Assembly (NCBI RefSeq): GCF_021391495.1 | Contig: NZ_CP090063.1 | Location: 5,332,001-5,396,000, forward strand | DNA length: 64,000 bases | Reading direction: 5' to 3' | DNA from: Amycolatopsis acidiphila | Lineage (GTDB): Bacteria; Actinomycetota; Actinomycetes; Mycobacteriales; Pseudonocardiaceae | Shown: piece by piece, positions 23,837 to 32,993 of the stretch | How the letters are laid out: every line of letters starts with the position of its first letter | How positions within the stretch are numbered: position 1 is the first letter of the stretch | Translations under genes and position numbers: made by a program | The notes under the pieces: generated by a model | What the model saw: only the letters and a program-made list of their open reading frames with translations | Told to the model about the DNA's origin: nothing | Databases searched by the model: none

Positions 23837-25559
23837 GAAGCACCTCTTTCAGTAACTGGGTGTCGCCGGCTCGCTCCGGATCCAGCTGGTAGGCGGTGAC
23901 CAGCCCGGCCTCGATCAAGTCGGTGAGCAGGACACGAACCACGCCGAGCGGTAACCCGAGCCCGGCGGCCAGCTCGGCGATCGACGTCGGGTCGTGGCAA
24001 CGGCTGAGCAGCGCCTTGGCCTCGGGAGAGACCTTCGGTGGCTCGGCGAGCAGCGGGTAGCCGAAACGGAACAGGTTCGCGGGGTCCCAGACGTGCTTCA
24101 GTTCCAGCAGCCGCCGGTGCGAATCCGGGTCCCAGGCGCTCGCGACGTCGCGGGGGTCGTTCGCCGAGCCGAGGAAGTTCATCGCGACGCCGCCGGTCGA
24201 CCACGGCCGCAACGCGCCGAGAACCCGCTGGCCGCCGCTCGCGGCGCCGTCCGCGGCCGGGGCGCTGACGGTGAAGGCCAGGTACGCGGCGTCCCGGTGC
24301 CCGGCGCAGCTGCCGACCGCTGGGCGACGGCTGAATGCGCCTCCGAGCTGGCGCAGCTCGACGCAGAACACCGAATCCCCAGTGGCGTCGTATGCCGACA
24401 GCAGTGCGGTCGCCGTGTCGTCGGTCGCGTCGGACAACAACGCGCCACGTTTGTCGACATGCACCGGTGTCGTGGGATCTTCGTGCACGTCGCCGATCGC
24501 CGTGAACGGCATGGGTGCGACCGTGTCGCCGATCAGCGGTGCCGCAGCACGCATCGGCGCCAGCAGCGCGGAGCCCTGTTCGGCCGGCCCGAGGTACGCC
24601 ACCCTCAGATGCACCACGCCCTGCCCGCCGGCGACACCTCGCAGCTGCATGCCGCTCGAGTCCCGCAACAGGGCGATGGAGGTGGTGCAGCTTTCCGGCA
24701 GCTGCGGCGCCCACTGCAGGTAGCGGCGCAGGACCGGTTCGGCGTCCTGCGCTCGGAAGAACAGGCCGCCGCCGTACAAACTCGGCTCGGCGAACAGCTC
24801 AATCTCCATTGCCGTCACCACGCCGAAGTTGCCCTTGCCGCCGCGCAAGGCCCAGAACAGGTCGGGGTCGTGCCCGGGATCCACATGCCGGATCCGGCCG
24901 TCCGCGGTCACGACCTCGAGGGAACACACGTAGTCGGCGCTGTAGCCGTAAGTCCGGCCGATAGGGCTCAGGCCGCCGCCGAGGGTGTACCCGATCGCGC
25001 CGACGCCCGGCGCCGAGCCGCACAGTGGAGCGAGGCCGTGGGGAGTGCACACGTCGAGCACGTCACGCCAGATCACTCCGGCGCCCAGCCAGGCGCGGCG
25101 CGTGCGGGGGTCGACGGCCACCTGTCGCATCCGCCGGGTGCTGATCACCAGGGCACCGTCGGTGCGACTCAAGCTGCTGTGCCCGGTCGCCTGCACGGCG
25201 ATCGGGAGCCCGCGCTCGGCCGCGAGCTGGACGGCGGCCTGCACGTCACCGCGATCGCGGGCGCCGATCACCGCCGCCGGGCGGTGCACCGGGGCGCCGT
25301 AGGAACCCACCTGCTCGATGCGGAATCCCTCGTCGGCCGGTCCGTACACCGGCCCGCTGATCCGCTCGCGCAGCGCCGCGAGGTCCCGCGGCGACAGGAC
25401 AGCCGGCTGGTGTCCTGCCTGCAGGTCTGCCCCGGCCCCCGGAGACGCCTGGATCAGCGCCTCCAGGGGCAGTGTGAGATGAGCCGTGGTGCGCCCGCCG
25501 GTGATGACGTAGGGCCTCACCATGGCCCGGGCCGGCGCGGACGGCTCCTGGCCGAGCAT
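23814..25559 (-). CDS. cvnC: CvnC (DUF742) protein interrupted by a BBE-type FAD oxidase domain
   Basis: A 581-residue single frame. Residues 13-40 (VRPYVITGGRTTAHLTLPLE) are the start of DUF742, and residues 509-581 are its winged-helix end (SIAELAAGLGLPLGVVRVLL then LKEVLHELRRRL). Between them, residues about 60-505 form a complete FAD_binding_4 plus berberine-bridge enzyme domain. It has ATGHSSL with His127 as likely flavin attachment, APGVGAIGYTLGGGL, LFWALRGGKGNFGVVTA and the BBE motif KHVWDPANLFRFG. Ordinary CvnC is about 120-130 residues. The Cys of bicovalent BBE enzymes is Ala183 here. AGGG eight bases before the ATG supports the start. No frame break is seen. Confidence 0.9.
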   Translation of the reverse strand: MLGQEPSAPARAMVRPYVITGGRTTAHLTLPLEALIQASPGAGADLQAGHQPAVLSPRDLAALRERISGPVYGPADEGFRIEQVGSYGAPVHRPAAVIGARDRGDVQAAVQLAAERGLPIAVQATGHSSLSRTDGALVISTRRMRQVAVDPRTRRAWLGAGVIWRDVLDVCTPHGLAPLCGSAPGVGAIGYTLGGGLSPIGRTYGYSADYVCSLEVVTADGRIRHVDPGHDPDLFWALRGGKGNFGVVTAMEIELFAEPSLYGGGLFFRAQDAEPVLRRYLQWAPQLPESCTTSIALLRDSSGMQLRGVAGGQGVVHLRVAYLGPAEQGSALLAPMRAAAPLIGDTVAPMPFTAIGDVHEDPTTPVHVDKRGALLSDATDDTATALLSAYDATGDSVFCVELRQLGGAFSRRPAVGSCAGHRDAAYLAFTVSAPAADGAASGGQRVLGALRPWSTGGVAMNFLGSANDPRDVASAWDPDSHRRLLELKHVWDPANLFRFGYPLLAEPPKVSPEAKALLSRCHDPTSIAELAAGLGLPLGVVRVLLTDLIEAGLVTAYQLDPERAGDTQLLKEVLHELRRRL

Positions 25560-25561
25560 CG

Positions 25562-25978
25562 TCACTGCCCTGGTGCCGAGCCGACGCGCCGGGCCGGGTT
25601 CACCGCCCTGCCGACCCGTTCCACCAGCACTGCCATCTCGTAGGTCACCAGACCGAGATCGCAGGACGGCGCCGCGAGGACCGCCAGCGACGACCCGTCT
25701 CCCACGGCCATCAGCAGCAGTGTGCCCCGCCGCATCTCGACCACGGTCTGAGTCACCCCGTCGCCGTCGAATACCTGCGACGCCCCGGCGGTCAGGCTCG
25801 CCAGCCCCGAAGTGATCGCCGCCAGCTGGTCGGCGCGGTCGCCGGGGACCTCGACCGAGACGGCTATCGGGAGCCCGTCGGCGGAAACGACCACCGCGTG
25901 GGCCACGCCGGGTACTCGCTCGACGAAGTCGGTGACCAGCCAGTTCAGATCCCGGCCGGTGTTCTGGACGTCCTGCAC
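25562..25978 (-). CDS. cvnB: Roadblock/LC7-domain protein CvnB
   Basis: A 138-residue Roadblock/LC7 protein, the conservon partner that binds the CvnD GTPase. It starts at GTG with AGGAGA upstream: [20 protein letters not shown]. The core includes [20 protein letters not shown] and [20 protein letters not shown]. The open frame continues upstream, but the RBS fixes this start. The ATG of cvnC lies 2 nt past its stop. Confidence 0.92.
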   Translation of the reverse strand: MQDVQNTGRDLNWLVTDFVERVPGVAHAVVVSADGLPIAVSVEVPGDRADQLAAITSGLASLTAGASQVFDGDGVTQTVVEMRRGTLLLMAVGDGSSLAVLAAPSCDLGLVTYEMAVLVERVGRAVNPARRVGSAPGQ

Positions 25979-26040
25979 AGATTCTCCTCTCCCTGTGAAG
26001 CGCACTGTGGGATCCGTGGGATCCGCCTGCCTGGGCCGGT

Positions 26041-28830
26041 TCACGGCCATGTCGGATCGCGGTCGGGGCGTGCGTTCGCGTCGACCCTCCGCGCGGCGGA
26101 GTGGCCACGGCGAGCACCCGACTGGTATGCGGCGAAACGAGCACGCAGCGCGTCCGGGCCCTGCTCCCAGCTCGCCTGTCCCGCCGGCTCTGCCTGCTCG
26201 TCACGGGTCTGCGCCACCGCTGCCTCCTGCCGCGTGTCGGCGTGCAGCGATCCGGGCACGTAGTTCGCTCCCGGGACACGCAATGGCAGCCCGACCGACG
26301 ACTGCCCACCCGAGGTCAACGGCCGCGGCGACGGCCTGATCAGCACGGGCCGGCGATCGGCTTCCTGTTCCGGCGCCGGCCCGCGCCCGGCGGCGGCGTG
26401 CCCGCGACGCGCACCCGACTGGTACGCGGCGAAACGAGCACGCAGCGCGTCGGGGCCCTGCTCCCAGCTCGCCTGCTGCCGCGTCGGTTCGGCCGGCTCC
26501 TCGCGCGCCTGTGGCACAGCCATGTCCTGCTGCGCGTCAGTGCGCAGCGATCCGGGCACGTAGTTCGCTCCCGGGACCCGTAACGGCAGCCCGACCGACG
26601 ACTGCCCACCCGAGGTCAACGCCCGTGGAGCCGCCGCGCTGAAGCCGTTTCCGGCGTGAGCAGGTTCGCCTGGTGAGCGCGAGATGGCGGGCAGCGGGTC
26701 CTCGCCGAACCAGCTCGTGGCACTCGGGCCCGCCGCGTTCATCGCGGCGATCCAGCGGTGACCCGGCCAGCCGGGGACCGGCGCTTCCGGGGCGGACGGC
26801 GAGGGCAGCTTCTCCGGCGCGGTCGGCTTCCGCCGGTCGACGACAGCGAGCGGAGGCAGCCCGACGAGGACGACGAGCCCGTGCGGCCTTCCGGGCGCCA
26901 GGTGAACGTCTATCCCGTGGCGGCGGGCGAGGCGACCGACGACGAACAAGCCCATCCGGCGCGACACCCCTGCCTGGAGCACCGGAGGGTCGGCCAGATC
27001 GGCGTTCGCCGCCGCCAGGTCTTCCGCGGTCATGCCCAGACCGCGGTCGACGATCTCCACCTGCACGCCGCCGCGGCCGGCCGGCCGGGCCCGCACCCGC
27101 ACCCGTTCATCCGGCGGCGAGAACACGGTCGCGTTGTCCAGGAGCTCGGCCACCAGGTGGACCAGGTCGGTGACCATGGACTCGGCGACGTGGATGTGCG
27201 GCAGGTCCTGCGCGACGTCGATGAGCTCGTATCGTTCCACCTCGGACGCGGCCGCCCGGAGCACGTCGAACAGCGGCATCGCCTCGGTGAACCGACGGCT
27301 GGGTTCCTGTCCGCCCAGCACCAGCAGGTTCTCCCCATTGCGGCGCATCCTGGTGGCGAGGTGGTCGAGCACGAACAGCTTCTGCAGCCGCTGCGAGTCC
27401 TGCTCTCCCTGCTCGAGGCTGTCGATCACGTCCAGCTGTCGTTCCACCAGCGTCTGACTACGCCGGGACAGGTTGACGAACAGGGCGTTCACCTGGCCGC
27501 GCAAGGCCGCCTGTTCACCGGCCAGCCGCGACGCGACCCGGTGCACCTCGTCGAAGGCACGGGCGACCTGTCCGATCTCGTCGGCCGAATCGACCTCGAT
27601 GGGTGTCACGCGGATCTCGACGTCTTCCGGCGCCTCGGTCCGCAGCCTCGTGACGAGTTGCGGCAGGCGCCTGCCCGCCACCGTCAAGGCGCCTTTGCGC
27701 AGCGCCCGCAGCGGCAGCACCAGTGAACGAGCCACCATCATCGTGGCGGCCAGCGCCACGATGAGCACCACCAGCGTGATCGCGCCCGCCAGCACCGCCC
27801 GGCGCACGGCGGAGCCGGCCAGGTCGGCGGCACGCGTGGTGATCTCCCCGATCAGCCCGCGCTCCACCGTGCGGATCTTCCCGAGGGTTCCCGACATGGC
27901 AGCCGACCAGACCCCGGGGGCGCCGGCCGGGGCGCTGCTCACCCAGCTTCCCCCGGAGCTGGTGACCTGATTGAGCACCTCCTGCGTCTGGTCGACGTCC
28001 TGGCCGGTCACAACGAACGCGTACTGCTGCGCCTGCGCGCCGGTGGCCGCACCCTGAAACTCGTTGTACGCGCTGTTCCCCGCGGAGATCGCGTCGGTCA
28101 GCGCGGCGAAACCGCCGAGGTCGAACCGGTGCGCGGTCAGTGCGGCAGCGACCAGGCTGCGCTGCACGCCCAGCTGCGCCTTGTCCCGCGAGACCGCGCC
28201 GAGGGCGCGGACCGAGGCCACCACGGTGGGGTCCGCGGCCTCCCCCGCGATTTCGTCGTCGAGGGCCAGCAGATCGGTGATGACATCGGAGTACTTGCTG
28301 ACGACCACGTTCACCGGCAGCTGGCTGTTCTCCACAGCGCTTCGCAGGTTCGCCAGCTCACCCAAGCGGAAGGCGGCCGCGTGTGCCCGGGCCTTCGTGG
28401 CCGCCGGGTAGGACTCACCGATCTGGCCCAGGAGGATCCGCACCGGCTGTGCCACGGCGGCGTCGACCGGAAAGTACGACGACCGCAGAGCCCGGCCCTC
28501 GGCAGGCGACCGACCCGACGCGACGAACACCGCCGCCTCGGTCTGCTCGTTCTCGATCCGGTCGACCAGCTCCGTCAGCGAAGAGCTCAGTTGCGCGAGG
28601 GTATGCGCATGCCGGTCACCGATCGCGCTCTGCGCGGCCTGGACCACGCCGACTGTGCCGAGCGCCACCACGACCACCGTGGGCACCACGATCAACGCGA
28701 CCAGACGCCGGCGCACCGGCCAGTCCCGCAACCGCCGCCACCGTCGCCCGCCGGCCCTGGGTGCCGGCCCGGCGGCGGCGCGCCCTGCCGGATACTCCGA
28801 CACACCCTCGTGCTGGATAACCACACTCAC
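26041..28830 (-). CDS. cvnA: Conservon sensor histidine kinase CvnA
   Basis: A 929-residue membrane sensor kinase. TM1 is at about residues 42-64, then an extracytoplasmic nitrate-sensor-like (NIT) domain to about 340, then TM2 345-367 and HAMP 368-440. The dimerisation/phosphoacceptor helix contains [20 protein letters not shown], and the HATPase domain has the N-box [10 protein letters not shown] near 562 and DRGLGM near 595. The last 270 residues are Pro/Ala-rich and carry a 100-residue tandem duplication. As in other conservons, the kinase is expected to control the CvnB/C/D assembly rather than a classical response regulator. Confidence 0.93.
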   Translation of the reverse strand: MSVVIQHEGVSEYPAGRAAAGPAPRAGGRRWRRLRDWPVRRRLVALIVVPTVVVVALGTVGVVQAAQSAIGDRHAHTLAQLSSSLTELVDRIENEQTEAAVFVASGRSPAEGRALRSSYFPVDAAVAQPVRILLGQIGESYPAATKARAHAAAFRLGELANLRSAVENSQLPVNVVVSKYSDVITDLLALDDEIAGEAADPTVVASVRALGAVSRDKAQLGVQRSLVAAALTAHRFDLGGFAALTDAISAGNSAYNEFQGAATGAQAQQYAFVVTGQDVDQTQEVLNQVTSSGGSWVSSAPAGAPGVWSAAMSGTLGKIRTVERGLIGEITTRAADLAGSAVRRAVLAGAITLVVLIVALAATMMVARSLVLPLRALRKGALTVAGRRLPQLVTRLRTEAPEDVEIRVTPIEVDSADEIGQVARAFDEVHRVASRLAGEQAALRGQVNALFVNLSRRSQTLVERQLDVIDSLEQGEQDSQRLQKLFVLDHLATRMRRNGENLLVLGGQEPSRRFTEAMPLFDVLRAAASEVERYELIDVAQDLPHIHVAESMVTDLVHLVAELLDNATVFSPPDERVRVRARPAGRGGVQVEIVDRGLGMTAEDLAAANADLADPPVLQAGVSRRMGLFVVGRLARRHGIDVHLAPGRPHGLVVLVGLPPLAVVDRRKPTAPEKLPSPSAPEAPVPGWPGHRWIAAMNAAGPSATSWFGEDPLPAISRSPGEPAHAGNGFSAAAPRALTSGGQSSVGLPLRVPGANYVPGSLRTDAQQDMAVPQAREEPAEPTRQQASWEQGPDALRARFAAYQSGARRGHAAAGRGPAPEQEADRRPVLIRPSPRPLTSGGQSSVGLPLRVPGANYVPGSLHADTRQEAAVAQTRDEQAEPAGQASWEQGPDALRARFAAYQSGARRGHSAARRVDANARPDRDPTWP
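26085..26619. repeat. 300-bp direct repeat in the 3' end of cvnA
   Basis: The 36-base run beginning GGCAGCCCGACCGACGACTG occurs at 26285 and again at 26585, exactly 300 bp apart. In protein terms [20 protein letters not shown] starts at residue 738 and again at 838, and [20 protein letters not shown] follows in both. The reading frame is kept. The second unit is cut short by the stop codon. Confidence 0.92.
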
Positions 28831-29331
28831 CCCCCGCTCGCGTCGCGCCGAGTCCCAACTACGCCGCCGTCAGATTTCGTGGACCGGCGTACGTTCTCCC
28901 GCTACGCATCCACGCGCCGACGCACAGTTACTTAGCTTACATCAAGTATTTTCTGGGCACAGCAGTGATCGGGGTCGAACTCGAGTTTCTCGACCGCCTG
29001 GGGAAGGCTGGTCTTCGGACAGCGGAGGCGACGAGTTTCGTGCGCCCCAGTGGGTTCGCAATTGCTGCCGGCCGTCAGCTCGATGCCGAGCTCTTCGCGT
29101 GCTTCGCGGTGGCAGGCTGCCAGCGGCGGCGACGCCGAGAGCCGCTTCACCAAGGACGAGGTCCTCACCGACGTCACGCTCTACTGGCCGGCACCATCGG
29201 CTCGTCGATGCGCCCGACGTTTTCACTGTTCTGACCAGGGGAAATGCAGCTGATCGTGGTTTTCCCAGCTGCGCTACCGGGAGGCCGGAACGGGTGCCCG
29301 CCGTGGTTTTTCCGACCAACCGCGACCGCCG
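28831..29331. other. 501-nt gap upstream of the cvn operon
   Basis: It holds the AT-rich stretch TTACTTAGCTTACATCAAGT at 28929-28948, the likely cvn promoter region. On the minus strand, 28932-29040 encodes a coding-like tail (KTSLPQAVEKLEFDPDHCCA) of unknown family ending near 28932. No complete gene is supported. Confidence 0.4.
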
Positions 29332-30840
29332 CTACGGCGCGGCGACCGCATCTCGACCAACCGCGACCGGAAACGGGCGGCCGACGGTGAGCGACCACTG
29401 GTGGGCGAAGCGCTGCCAGCGGCGCGCCACCGTCGCGGCCCACTCCGGGCGCGGCGTGATCCGGGTGACCGGTGGCGCCGGCAGCCGGGCGCCCTGGGTG
29501 GCCGCGACCGCGATGGCCGCGGCGCCGACCGCGGGCAGGTGGGATTCGACCACCAGCTCGACCGGTCGGCCGAGCAGATCGGCGACGAGCTGCGACAAGG
29601 CCCCGTCGACGCCGAAGTTCCCGGTCAACAGCACGGGGCCGGCGGCCGGATCGGGCGCCGGAAGGTCGGCCGCGCCCATCTCCAGTACCAGGCGGGAGGC
29701 GAACACGACGCCCTCGGCCATTCCCCAGGCGGCCGCGGCGGTACCGGTGCTGGGCAGCAGACCGACCACGGCCGACCGCGGCCGGTCCAACCACAACGGT
29801 CCGCGCTCGGCCGTGACGTGCGGGATGAACACGGGCGCGTCCTCGACCTCGTCCGGCCGGGCCGCACCGGCGGCGGCAATCATCTGCCGCACGGCGTCTC
29901 CGCCACTGCCGTACCCGAGCAGCCGCGCGCCCAGGGCGAGGGCATCGCCTCCGTTGGTGGCACCGTGCGACAACCACCGCCCGGGCACGACGTGCGCCCG
30001 GGAGATCGCGGCCGGCATCGGGTCGGGCGCGCGCCGGCCGGTGGTGATCACATGGGTGGTGCCGACCGTGTAGAGCGCTCGCCCGTCCTCGTCCAGGTCG
30101 AGCAGGTAGGCCGCGGCAGCGGTGTCGGCCGCGCCGACCGCGACCGGGATGCCCGGCGGCAGGCCCAGCAGGCGACCGGCCGGCTCGGTCAGCTCGCCCA
30201 ACACGGACAACGAGGACCGGATCTCCGGCAACAGCGTGCGCGGCACGCCGAACCGGGCGGCCAGATCCGCCAGCCACCGCTGCGATCCGTCGGTACTGGC
30301 CATCAACCCGACGTAGGATGCCTGGGTGGGATCCAGCGCCGGTCGGCCGGTGAGGAACTGACCCAGCCAGGTGCCGACGAACCCGAAGGTCACGCAGTGG
30401 TCCGCCAGGTCCGGCCGCTCGCGCAGCCCGACCGGCCAGGCCATGGCCATCGTGGTGGCGGGAAACGCGCGGTTGCCCACCAGTTCGGCCTCAGCCCGGG
30501 TGCGCAGCCCGTCCGCGCCCGCGCAGTGCGCGGGCAACTCCGGATGGTCCCAGCCGACACCAGGCCCGAGCGGCACCCCGTCGCCGTCGAGAAACAACGC
30601 CACCGGTGCGTGCATGGCCAGACCGACCGCGACCGCCCGGGCCCGCGCCGGCCCCAGGGCGGCACACGCCTCGACCACGCTGCGCCGCCACGGCCCGGGG
30701 TCCACCCGACCGACGCCGAGGGTGCGCGTGTCCGGGTGGGACGCCGACCCACGCGCCACGACCCGGCCGTCCGGCTCGACCAGAACCGCCTTGGTCGCCG
30801 AAGTGCCGAGGTCAATGCCCAGATACAGCCGATCGTGCAT
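29332..30840 (-). CDS. FGGY-family carbohydrate kinase
   Basis: A 502-residue sugar kinase of the xylulokinase/fuculokinase family. The N-terminal actin-like ATPase domain begins YLGIDLGTSATKAVLVEPDG. GVGWDHPE lies in the substrate region. The second domain has VGAADTAAAAYL and the closing TGNFGVDGALSQLVADLLG, where the catalytic Asp lies. It is the most downstream gene of a run with an aldolase and a Zn-dehydrogenase, fitting oxidation of a polyol to a ketose, phosphorylation, then cleavage. Sugar identity is not readable from sequence. Confidence 0.9.
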   Translation of the reverse strand: MHDRLYLGIDLGTSATKAVLVEPDGRVVARGSASHPDTRTLGVGRVDPGPWRRSVVEACAALGPARARAVAVGLAMHAPVALFLDGDGVPLGPGVGWDHPELPAHCAGADGLRTRAEAELVGNRAFPATTMAMAWPVGLRERPDLADHCVTFGFVGTWLGQFLTGRPALDPTQASYVGLMASTDGSQRWLADLAARFGVPRTLLPEIRSSLSVLGELTEPAGRLLGLPPGIPVAVGAADTAAAAYLLDLDEDGRALYTVGTTHVITTGRRAPDPMPAAISRAHVVPGRWLSHGATNGGDALALGARLLGYGSGGDAVRQMIAAAGAARPDEVEDAPVFIPHVTAERGPLWLDRPRSAVVGLLPSTGTAAAAWGMAEGVVFASRLVLEMGAADLPAPDPAAGPVLLTGNFGVDGALSQLVADLLGRPVELVVESHLPAVGAAAIAVAATQGARLPAPPVTRITPRPEWAATVARRWQRFAHQWSLTVGRPFPVAVGRDAVAAP

Positions 30841-30902
30841 GTCCGCTGCTTCGCCTTCTCGTCGAGCCTTCGCTGACCGTCCCGATGTCGCCGGCCGGGA
30901 GG

Positions 30903-31778
30903 TCAGTCCAACAGCTTGGCCGCCGTCTCGGGGCGCTCGCCGTCGTGGACCACGGCGCGAAGGGCGGTGACCATCTTGCCCGGGTCGACCGCACCCCAGA
31001 CGTTACGTCCCGCGGTGACGCCGTAGCCGCCCGCCTCGACCACGGATGCGGCCTGGCGCAGCACGTCCAGCGGGTTGTCGGCCTTCGCGCCGCCCGCGGC
31101 GACCACGATCGCCGGGACACCCTCGACGACCTTGGCGAACTCCGCGGTCGAGCCGGTGTACCAGGTCTTGACGACGTCGACGCCGATCTCGGCCGCGGCC
31201 CGCGCCGCGTACAGCACAGCCTCGGTGCTGCCCTTCTTGTCCTCCGTCCACAGCTCGCCGCTGGGGTAGGCGTGACAGACCACGGGCATCCCGACCTCGG
31301 CGGCGCGCGTGGTCACCGCGGCGAGTTCGGAGAAGCCCTCGACCTGGTGGGACGAACCGGCGCTGATGCCGACTGCGACCGCGTCGGCGCCCAGCCGCAG
31401 CGCCTCGTCCACGGTGCCGACTACGGCCTCCCGGGTGAGATGGAAGTCCGCCGAGAACGCGGAGACCTTCATGATGAACGGCACCGGCGCCGTGTTGTGC
31501 GCGAACACCGCCGCGGCCAGGCCCTTGAACATGGTGATCGCATCCGGCCCGGCGGCCGCGATACTGGCGTAGGTCGGCGCGATGTCGGCCAACCGCGGCG
31601 CTACCCCGCGCGGCATCGCCTGGTCGAGCGCGACGGTGACGGTGCGCCCGCTCGCGCCGAACAGGCGACGCATGCGGATGGTCCGGCCGAGCGCCGCGGT
31701 CGCGCCGTAGGGCGTGATGCGCAGCGCCTCGCGCGGGAAGCTGACGGCGGGCAGTGTGGTGTCCGAAACGGAGGTCAC
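30903..31778 (-). CDS. Class I aldolase of the DeoC/FbaB/LsrF superfamily
   Basis: A 291-residue Schiff-base aldolase. The GTG start has AAGGAG upstream. Visible are TVALDQAMPRGV near the N-terminus, the probable Schiff-base lysine in VDVVKTWYTGSTAEFAKVVE, and the phosphate-binding IVVAAGGAKADNPLDVL and GGYGVTAGRNVWG. Relatives include FbaB fructose-bisphosphate aldolase and LsrF. Beside an FGGY kinase it should cleave a phosphorylated sugar. A kinase/LsrF pair also recalls autoinducer-2 processing, but the dehydrogenase and permease make a sugar more likely. Confidence 0.88.
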   Translation of the reverse strand: MTSVSDTTLPAVSFPREALRITPYGATAALGRTIRMRRLFGASGRTVTVALDQAMPRGVAPRLADIAPTYASIAAAGPDAITMFKGLAAAVFAHNTAPVPFIMKVSAFSADFHLTREAVVGTVDEALRLGADAVAVGISAGSSHQVEGFSELAAVTTRAAEVGMPVVCHAYPSGELWTEDKKGSTEAVLYAARAAAEIGVDVVKTWYTGSTAEFAKVVEGVPAIVVAAGGAKADNPLDVLRQAASVVEAGGYGVTAGRNVWGAVDPGKMVTALRAVVHDGERPETAAKLLD

Positions 31779-31860
31779 GGAATCTCCTTGTTGATGATGT
31801 CGATGAAGTCGCGGCGGGAACGGCGCAGGTCGGCGAATGTCGGCGGAGGCCGGCGGATGT

Positions 31861-32904
31861 CTAGGACCACGGCCGGACACCGACGCGCATGTCGCGTCCC
31901 GAGGCGGCCAGTTCGATCGCCTTGACCGCGTCGGCCAGCGGCAGTTGGGAGCCGACGAGGTCGTCGACCCGCAGTTCGCCGGTCCGCACCCAGGCCGCCA
32001 CCTGGTGGAAGTCCTCGACCCGCGAGGACGAGGCGCCGACCACCGTCCACTCGTTGTAGTGAATGTCGTTGGCCGGGATTTCCAGCAGCGTGCCCTCGCC
32101 GCTGAAACCGGCGAACACACTGACCCGGGCGCCCGGAGCGAGCGCGCCGAGGTAGGGGTGGACCGCGTCGGTACGCCCGACCGCGACCACCAGCACGTCG
32201 ATGCCGGCGCCGCCGGTCCAGTCCAGGATCTGCCGGGCGGTCCCGGCGCCGGGCGCGAGGGTGAGATCGGCACCCGACAGCTCCGCGACGGCGCGTCGCT
32301 CGGGGATCGGGTCCACGGCAGCGATGCGCTCCACCCCGAGCTGTCGGGCCAGCCGGATGTGCATCAGGCCGAGTGGCCCGCAGCCGCTGACCAGCATGGT
32401 CTTCGCGCCGCGCGCGCCGGCCAGCCGCTGCCCGTTGTACGCGCAGGCCAGCGGCTCGACGATCGCCGCGGCGTCGGGTGCGACGCCGTCGATCGGCACC
32501 ACGTTCCCGCGGCGCACCGCCTCCGCCGGAACGCGGACGTACTGCGCGAAACCGCCGGGTAGCTGATAGCCGAACGCGACCCGGTTGCGGCAGATGTTGG
32601 GGTGGTCGCGCGTGCACGCCACGCACTCGCCGCACGGCAGCAGCGGATACACGCACACCAGCCCGCCCTCGGACAGGCCGTCCGGCAGGGGCCCGGCGGA
32701 GTCGACGACGGTGGCGGAGAACTCGTGCCCGAGGACGGTGGGATAAGTGACGTTGCGCTTCTTGCGACCTTCATAGATGCGCACGTCCGTTCCGCACACC
32801 AGGGCGGTTTCGACGCGCAGCAGAAGGTCGCCCTCCGCCAGCCGCGGACTGTCGGCGTCTTCGACCTTCAGGTCGAGTGGTGCGTGCAGGATGGCCTGCT
32901 TCAT
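31861..32904 (-). CDS. Zinc-dependent polyol/sugar dehydrogenase
   Basis: A 347-residue medium-chain dehydrogenase of the sorbitol/threonine dehydrogenase group. It has catalytic zinc ligands in ALVCGTDVRI and LGHEFSATV, structural zinc Cys in CGECVACTRDHPNIC, and the nucleotide motif VSGCGPLGLMHIRLA. AAGGAG precedes the ATG. It would oxidise a polyol or sugar with NAD before the kinase and aldolase act. It lies 82 nt upstream of the aldolase and downstream of the DeoR gene on the same strand. Confidence 0.9.
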   Translation of the reverse strand: MKQAILHAPLDLKVEDADSPRLAEGDLLLRVETALVCGTDVRIYEGRKKRNVTYPTVLGHEFSATVVDSAGPLPDGLSEGGLVCVYPLLPCGECVACTRDHPNICRNRVAFGYQLPGGFAQYVRVPAEAVRRGNVVPIDGVAPDAAAIVEPLACAYNGQRLAGARGAKTMLVSGCGPLGLMHIRLARQLGVERIAAVDPIPERRAVAELSGADLTLAPGAGTARQILDWTGGAGIDVLVVAVGRTDAVHPYLGALAPGARVSVFAGFSGEGTLLEIPANDIHYNEWTVVGASSSRVEDFHQVAAWVRTGELRVDDLVGSQLPLADAVKAIELAASGRDMRVGVRPWS

Positions 32905-32993
32905 GGCGACACAACTCCTTACAACACAAGGGAAAAGGTCAGACTCACGCCGGGTGGGGACAAACCGGTCGGGGGACCGGCGATCCGGCGTAC

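Noticed and set aside
30903..32904. An autoinducer-2 (lsr) system from the kinase plus LsrF-like aldolase
   Set aside because: No LsrB/ACD transporter, LsrG or SorC-type LsrR is present; a polyol dehydrogenase, DeoR and polyol permease fit sugar catabolism better.
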